Below the pieces are notes generated by a model. The model saw only the letters and a list, made by a program, of their open reading frames with translations, did no database searches and was not told the origin of the DNA. This document shows, one piece after another, positions 58,997-64,000 of a stretch of 64,000 nt of DNA. How positions within the stretch are numbered: the first letter of the stretch is position 1; each line of letters starts with the position of its first letter. Origin of the DNA: an uncultured Coriobacteriaceae bacterium (GTDB taxonomy: Bacteria > Actinomycetota > Coriobacteriia > Coriobacteriales > Coriobacteriaceae); contig CALUOP010000007.1 in assembly GCA_944322305.1 (NCBI GenBank), positions 1 through 64,000 of the forward strand, written 5' to 3'. A program made the translations under genes and the position numbers.

Positions 58997-60238
58997 ATGG
59001 CCTTGGAGAACCTCGTAGAGATGATCGCCGCGGAGGCTCGCGCGCTGCAAGATACGCTGGTGGCCGACCGGCGCCGGCTGCACCAGATCCCTGAAGTGGG
59101 CATGGACGTGCCGGAAACCGCGGCGTACGTGGCGCGCCGCCTGGGTGAGATGGGCATTGCCTGGAGCCCGTGCGGCACGGTCGCGCCGGCGCTGACCGAG
59201 AAGTACGCGGCGCTGGGCTACCCCGGCGTCACGCGGTCCACGGGCGTCGTGGCCACCGTGGGCTCGGGCGACCGCTGCTTTTTGCTGCGCGCGGACATGG
59301 ACGCGCTGCCCATCGTCGAGGAGAACGACCTGCCGTTTCGCTCGGAGCGCCCCTGCAGCCACATGTGCGGGCACGACGCGCACGCCGCCATGCTGCTGGG
59401 CGCCGCCGCGCTGCTCAAGAAGCACGAGGGCGAGCTTCCCGGCACGGTGAAGCTCATGTTCCAGCCGGGGGAGGAGATGGGCTACGGCTCGCAGACCATG
59501 ATCGACGACGGCGTGCTGGAGCACCCGCATGTTGACGCCGCCTTTGCCCTGCACGTCATGGCCACCGAGCCGGTGGGCAGCGTAAGCTACGCGCCGGGGG
59601 TTACCAGCTCGTCGCTCGACACCGTGGCCGTAACCGTGCGCGGGCGCGGCGGCCACACCTCCGCGCCGCAGCAGTGCGTCGACCCGGTCATGGTGGCCAA
59701 CCAGGTGTATGGGGCCGTGAACCTGCTCATGACGCGCGAGGTCGACCCGGCGGCGTGCATCACGCTGTCATGCGGAGCGTTCAGCGCCGGCACGGTGCCC
59801 AACGCCCTGCCCGACACCGCCGAGCTCAAGATCGGCCTGCGCAGCTTCGACGTCGAGGCGCGCGCCCACGTGCTCAAACGCCTGCCCGAGCTCGTGGAGG
59901 GGTACGTGCGCGCGTGGCGCGCCGACTGCTCCCTGGTCACCTTCAGCTGTCCGTGCACCTACACCAACCCCGAGCTTGCAGCCGAGCTGCTGCCTGCGTT
60001 CGAGGCGGTAGCCGGTGCGGAGCACGTGCGCGAGAGCGGCCCGATGCCCGCCACCGAGGACTTCTCCTACGTGTCCGAGGCGGTGCCCAGCGTGTACGCG
60101 GTGCTGGGCGCCGGAGGCCCCGACCACGCCCCGCACCACAACCCGCACATGCAGCTCGACGAGAGCGTGCTGTGGATGGGCGCCGCGCTGCACGCGGCCT
60201 GCGCCGTCATGTGGCTTGGCCGGCGCGTAGCTTGGTAG
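58997..60238 (+). CDS. M20-family amidohydrolase / peptidase (HipO or AbgB type)
   Basis: 413 aa. Metal-site motifs are present: RADMDALPIVEEN, MCGHDAHAAMLLGAA, FQPGEEMGYGS and ALHVMA. The lid domain follows (VTVRGRGGHTSAPQQCVDPV) and APHHNPHMQLDES carries a late ligand. The family cleaves N-acyl amino acids or small peptides. ATG 58997 follows AAGGGAGGGCGCCT. It is divergent from the YtcJ-like gene. Directly downstream is a decayed MFS gene that may once have supplied substrate. Confidence 0.88.
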   Translation: MALENLVEMIAAEARALQDTLVADRRRLHQIPEVGMDVPETAAYVARRLGEMGIAWSPCGTVAPALTEKYAALGYPGVTRSTGVVATVGSGDRCFLLRADMDALPIVEENDLPFRSERPCSHMCGHDAHAAMLLGAAALLKKHEGELPGTVKLMFQPGEEMGYGSQTMIDDGVLEHPHVDAAFALHVMATEPVGSVSYAPGVTSSSLDTVAVTVRGRGGHTSAPQQCVDPVMVANQVYGAVNLLMTREVDPAACITLSCGAFSAGTVPNALPDTAELKIGLRSFDVEARAHVLKRLPELVEGYVRAWRADCSLVTFSCPCTYTNPELAAELLPAFEAVAGAEHVRESGPMPATEDFSYVSEAVPSVYAVLGAGGPDHAPHHNPHMQLDESVLWMGAALHAACAVMWLGRRVAW

Positions 60239-60266
60239 CGCATAGCGCAGAAAGGAAGCGAGCAGA

Positions 60267-60610
60267 TTGCGTAAAGAGAGAAGCGCCGCGCAAAAGAGAA
60301 AGGCGCCGCGCAAGGCGGCAAGTTCTTCTACGGGTGGTGGCTCGTTGCGGCGGGCTTCCTCGTTATGGCGACGTGCTACACCGTCATGGTGAGCGGCATG
60401 GCGCTCTTCCAACCGCACATCGTGGCCGACCTCGGCATCACGGTGGGCACGCACAACACGGCCAACTCGCTGTCCACGCTCGTCTCCATCGTGGGCGCGC
60501 TCGTGATCGGCAACGTGGTGGACCGCGTGCCCGGCCGCTTGCTCGGCGGCGTCACCGTGGCTGTTACCGTGCTGGCGCTTGTGGGGTTTCGCCTTCCATG
60601 GCGCGGTTGA
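60267..60610 (+). pseudogene. MFS transporter remnant, frameshifted and truncated
   Basis: A TTG start at 60267 with AAAGGAAG upstream opens LRKERSAAQKRKAPRK. The frame must shift near 60310-60325 to reach GKFFYGWWLVAAGFLVMATC, a typical OFA-type MFS first helix, and the HIVADLGITVG and DRVPGRLLGGV segments. Translation then stops at 60608-60610, after about two or three membrane helices; the remaining ten or so are missing. A hairpin at 60615 follows, consistent with an internal deletion that kept the original end. Confidence 0.75.
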
Positions 60611-60614
60611 ACGG

Positions 60615-60653
60615 GCACCCCGCGCTGTGCCGTCCGGTTCCGCGGGGTGCTTT
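60615..60653 (+). terminator. Hairpin after the MFS remnant
   Basis: GCACCCCGCG (60615-60624) pairs with CGCGGGGTGC (60641-60650), followed by TTT. Confidence 0.65.
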
Positions 60654-60713
60654 GACGCGCACCGCGCCTTCCGTCCGCATCTCACCGGGCGTCCCGCGCC
60701 GGCTCCGGCCTGG

Positions 60714-61568
60714 CTAGCTGCCGCGCGCGTGCTCTTTGCGCCACTCGCGCGGCGCCATGCCGTACACGCACTTGAACGCGCGCGAGAAATGCAGCTGGTT
60801 GGGGTAGCCCACGGCCTTGCCCACGTCGCCCACCGGCAGCGAGGTGAGCTTCAGCAGCTCGGCGGCCCGTGTCATGCGGTAGTTGATGAGGTACTGCTGG
60901 GGGCTCTTGTTCAGCACGTTCTTGAAGACCTTGCCAAAGTAGCTGCGGTTGAGCCCGGTTTGCTTGGCGATGTCCTCAACGGTGATGTCGTTCTGGTAGT
61001 TCTGCTTGATAAACGAAAGCGCCTCGCGGATATAGAAGTCCTGCAGCTTGTTGGTTGAGTTCTGCGATTGCTCAACGGACTCCAGCAGGTAGTCGAAGAA
61101 CAGGTAGGTGTGCCCGATCAGGTGGAACGCCGAGACGTCGCGGTGTCCCACGAGGTAGCGCATCTCGTTTTCCATGGCCTGGCGGTTCACGGGGTCCTGC
61201 GAGCGGTATATGGGCGAGGACGGCGAGAACCCTGCGAGCTCCAGCGCCTCCTTCACGCGGATGCCGTCGAACTCGATCCAGATGTACTCCCACGGGTTCT
61301 CGAGGTCGGCCACGTAGGTGTTGATCTGGCCGGGGTAGATGAGGAAGCCCTCGCCGCCGCTCAGCGTGTAGCTCGTTTTGGTGCCGGAATGGTCGGTTGA
61401 GATGAGCGTGCCCTTGCCGGTGATGATGTAGTGAAACAGATAGTGGCTGCGGCGTGCCGGGCCGAAGGCATGGCCGGGCTCGCAGTACTCGCGGCCGTAC
61501 TGGAACGGCATGAGGTCTACGAAGTTCTCGTTGGGGAACGTGGAAAACTCCAACTCGTGAAAGTGCAT
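60714..61568 (-). CDS. AraC-family transcriptional regulator
   Basis: 284 aa. The N-terminal cupin-like sensor (HYIITGKGTLIS, GEGFLIYPGQINTYVAD, PWEYIWIEF) is followed by two AraC helix-turn-helix motifs (DITVEDIAKQTGLNRSYFG and VGDVGKAVGYPNQLHFSRAF). It is typical of MsmR/RafR-type activators of sugar ABC operons and is divergent from the msmK-like gene at 62008. The start at 61568 is chosen for GAGGAG seven bases upstream, in place of the in-frame start at 61592. Confidence 0.9.
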   Translation of the reverse strand: MHFHELEFSTFPNENFVDLMPFQYGREYCEPGHAFGPARRSHYLFHYIITGKGTLISTDHSGTKTSYTLSGGEGFLIYPGQINTYVADLENPWEYIWIEFDGIRVKEALELAGFSPSSPIYRSQDPVNRQAMENEMRYLVGHRDVSAFHLIGHTYLFFDYLLESVEQSQNSTNKLQDFYIREALSFIKQNYQNDITVEDIAKQTGLNRSYFGKVFKNVLNKSPQQYLINYRMTRAAELLKLTSLPVGDVGKAVGYPNQLHFSRAFKCVYGMAPREWRKEHARGS

Positions 61569-62007
61569 GGCAAACTCCTCAGCTTTAGGCAAAATGCGTC
61601 ACGTGCCACTCGGACGCATTGCGTCGTGCTAAATATACCATAAAGATGTTAAACAGACCTATTATGGTATAAATATATATGCTAAATACGTTGTTCTGAC
61701 ATATGTATCTATGCGTTCGATCGTGTTAGCACACCGACAAACTTTACCCTAATGAGGACAGAATTCAATATAATCCCTGTTATTTAGCTATACTACCGTC
61801 CAAGGGGAGTTTTGCACCGTTTACCGAAAGAGCTTATTGATGCTCACGTTTCCAGCCCGAAATTCATCAGGGAAAACGCGCAAAAAGATAGTTTATATAC
61901 CATAGATACGATATTTAGAAGAAAATTGATAGATTATACTGGCCTCACGTTACAAGATTGCGTGTTGCGAGCGCAGGCGCGGCACGCACATCGGAAGGAG
62001 CTGTTGT
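61569..62007. promoter_or_regulatory. AT-rich divergent control region
   Basis: Much more AT-rich than the rest of the window. A perfect inverted repeat TATACCATAA (61634-61643) and TTATGGTATA (61662-61671) with an 18-base centre, and a third TATACCATA at 61896-61904, are candidate AraC sites. TATAAT (61769-61774) and TATACT (61789-61794) may be -10 boxes. A small in-frame stretch from TTG 61812 (AAGGGGAG upstream) to 62060 could encode 82 aa but overlaps the msmK start and is not accepted as a gene. Confidence 0.6.
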
Positions 62008-63123
<1,116 letters not shown>

Positions 63124-63143
63124 CGCAGAAGAGGAGCAATCAT

Positions 63144-64000
63144 ATGCTGAACAAAGCTATATCGCGCCGCTCCCTCTTGGGCTTGGGCGCTGCGGCTGCG
63201 GCAGCGGCTGCGCTCCCCGGCTGCTCCACCGAGCGGAGCGACGGCAAGGTGGAGGTGGAGGTTGTCTGCTACAAGCAGGAGGCCGTCAACATCTTCCAGG
63301 AGCTGGCTGAGAAGTTCAACGCCACCCACGACGACATCTACCTCAACTTCTCCTGCCCCAACGACGCCGTCACGATCATGAAGACGCGCTTCGTCCGCGA
63401 GAACTACCCCGACATCATCGGCATCGGCGGCGACGGCGACTACGCGAGCTTCGTCGACTCCGACATCCTCGCCGACGTGTCCGACTACCCGGGCCTCTCC
63501 GACGTGTCGGAAGCTTACACGGAGATCCTGAAGAGCATCACCTACGTGCCGATGGACGGCATCTACGGCGTTCCCTATGTGGCCAACGCCGCCGGCATGC
63601 TCTACAACGTCGACATGTTCGAGGAGCACGGCTGGGAGATCCCGACCACCTGGGACGAGATGATCGCCCTGTTCAAGCAGATCCAGTCCGAGGGTATCCT
63701 TCCCATCTACCTGGGCTACCTCGACACCTGGACGATCCTCTCGCCGTGGAACTCCATCACCACCAACCTGGTGCCCGCCGACCTCGCCCGTCAGGTCAAC
63801 GCCGGCGAGGCCAAGTTCGCCGACTACTACGCCGAGCCCGCTGAGAAGATGCTCGAGCTTCTCGACTACGCGGAGGAGGGCCCGTTCGCCTACAGCTACA
63901 ACGACGCCTGCATCAACTTCGCCAACGGCGAGAGCGCCATGTACCCCTGCGGCAGCTTCGCGGTGCCTCAGATCCTGAGCTCCAACGATCAGATCAACGT
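63144..64000 (+). CDS. Sugar ABC transporter substrate-binding lipoprotein (partial)
   Basis: At least 285 residues, cut by the window end. The N-terminus has a twin-arginine-like motif SRRSLLGLG and a lipobox LPGC, so it is an exported lipoprotein. The mature part resembles family 1 sugar-binding proteins: GKVEVEVVCYKQEAVNIFQE, FNATHDDIYLNF, GIGGDGDYASF, GIYGVPYVANAAGMLYNVDM, FANGESAMYPCGSF. It belongs to the operon led by the msmK-like gene, controlled by the AraC-type regulator. The start follows AGAGGAGCAATCAT. Sugar specificity cannot be told. Confidence 0.9.
   Translation, partial: MLNKAISRRSLLGLGAAAAAAAALPGCSTERSDGKVEVEVVCYKQEAVNIFQELAEKFNATHDDIYLNFSCPNDAVTIMKTRFVRENYPDIIGIGGDGDYASFVDSDILADVSDYPGLSDVSEAYTEILKSITYVPMDGIYGVPYVANAAGMLYNVDMFEEHGWEIPTTWDEMIALFKQIQSEGILPIYLGYLDTWTILSPWNSITTNLVPADLARQVNAGEAKFADYYAEPAEKMLELLDYAEEGPFAYSYNDACINFANGESAMYPCGSFAVPQILSSNDQIN

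Overview
The window is about 64 kb of high-GC (roughly 65 percent by eye) actinobacterial DNA. Gene content points to an anaerobic gut member of the Coriobacteriia, probably Collinsella or a close relative. It carries an Ech-type membrane [NiFe] hydrogenase, PTS sugar uptake, DUF362 iron-sulfur protein, class B sortase, Ala-rich protein tails, and twin-arginine or lipoprotein binding proteins. The genus is inferred from gene content only. I recognised no rRNA, tRNA, CRISPR-cas locus, insertion sequence or origin of replication.

Layout. 0.3-5.9 kb: a five-gene ech operon in canonical order, with the two integral-membrane subunits (EchA and EchB) fused into one 953-aa protein. 6.2-7.2 kb: an aldo-keto reductase. 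7.3-11.3 kb: an RpiR regulator divergent from an alpha-glucoside-type PTS EIIBC and a family 4 6-phospho-glycosidase. 11.4-12.2 kb: a lipoprotein. 13.1-19.0 kb: a complete five-gene ABC importer of the nickel/peptide class whose first ATPase has a His-rich leader; nickel uptake for the hydrogenase is plausible but unproven. 19.2-20.5 kb: a MalY/PatB-type PLP enzyme. 20.6-25.7 kb: a trehalose module (GntR/TreR repressor, EIIBCA, trehalose-6-phosphate hydrolase) with three nearly identical palindromic operators. 26.0-37.3 kb: DUF362 ferredoxin-like protein, hemolysin III, CNNM/CBS protein, a stand-alone protein resembling the N-terminal domain of cyanophycin synthetase, a two-component system, YtxH and PRC-barrel-like proteins, and two paralogous polysaccharide deacetylases, one of which has lost its catalytic residues. 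37.6-45.5 kb: LemA, then purE, a class B sortase, purF, purM and purN. 46.2-53.4 kb: FmdE-like protein, a 1267-aa surface protein with SLH-like and leucine-rich repeats, an AAA ATPase with a nuclease-like tail, and a MoaE-like protein. 54.3-61.6 kb: lipase-like protein, a TIGR00300-type protein, two amidohydrolases, a decayed MFS transporter and an AraC regulator. 62.0-64.0 kb: start of a sugar ABC transporter, with msmK-like ATPase and a binding protein cut by the window end.

The least explained material is intergenic. Five large gaps (12.4-13.0, 42.7-43.3, 45.6-46.1, 46.9-47.3 and 53.5-53.8 kb) are filled by degenerate tandem repeats. Each is mirror-organised: units on one side are the reverse complement of units on the other. 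Four arrays have a period of about 30 bp and one about 52 bp, close to 3 and 5 helical turns. Three share one consensus; the other two have their own. Three further ~125-bp elements consist of an outer inverted repeat enclosing an inner hairpin; two share the same 18-bp ends. These two classes of structured intergenic repeat are the strongest candidates for something undescribed.
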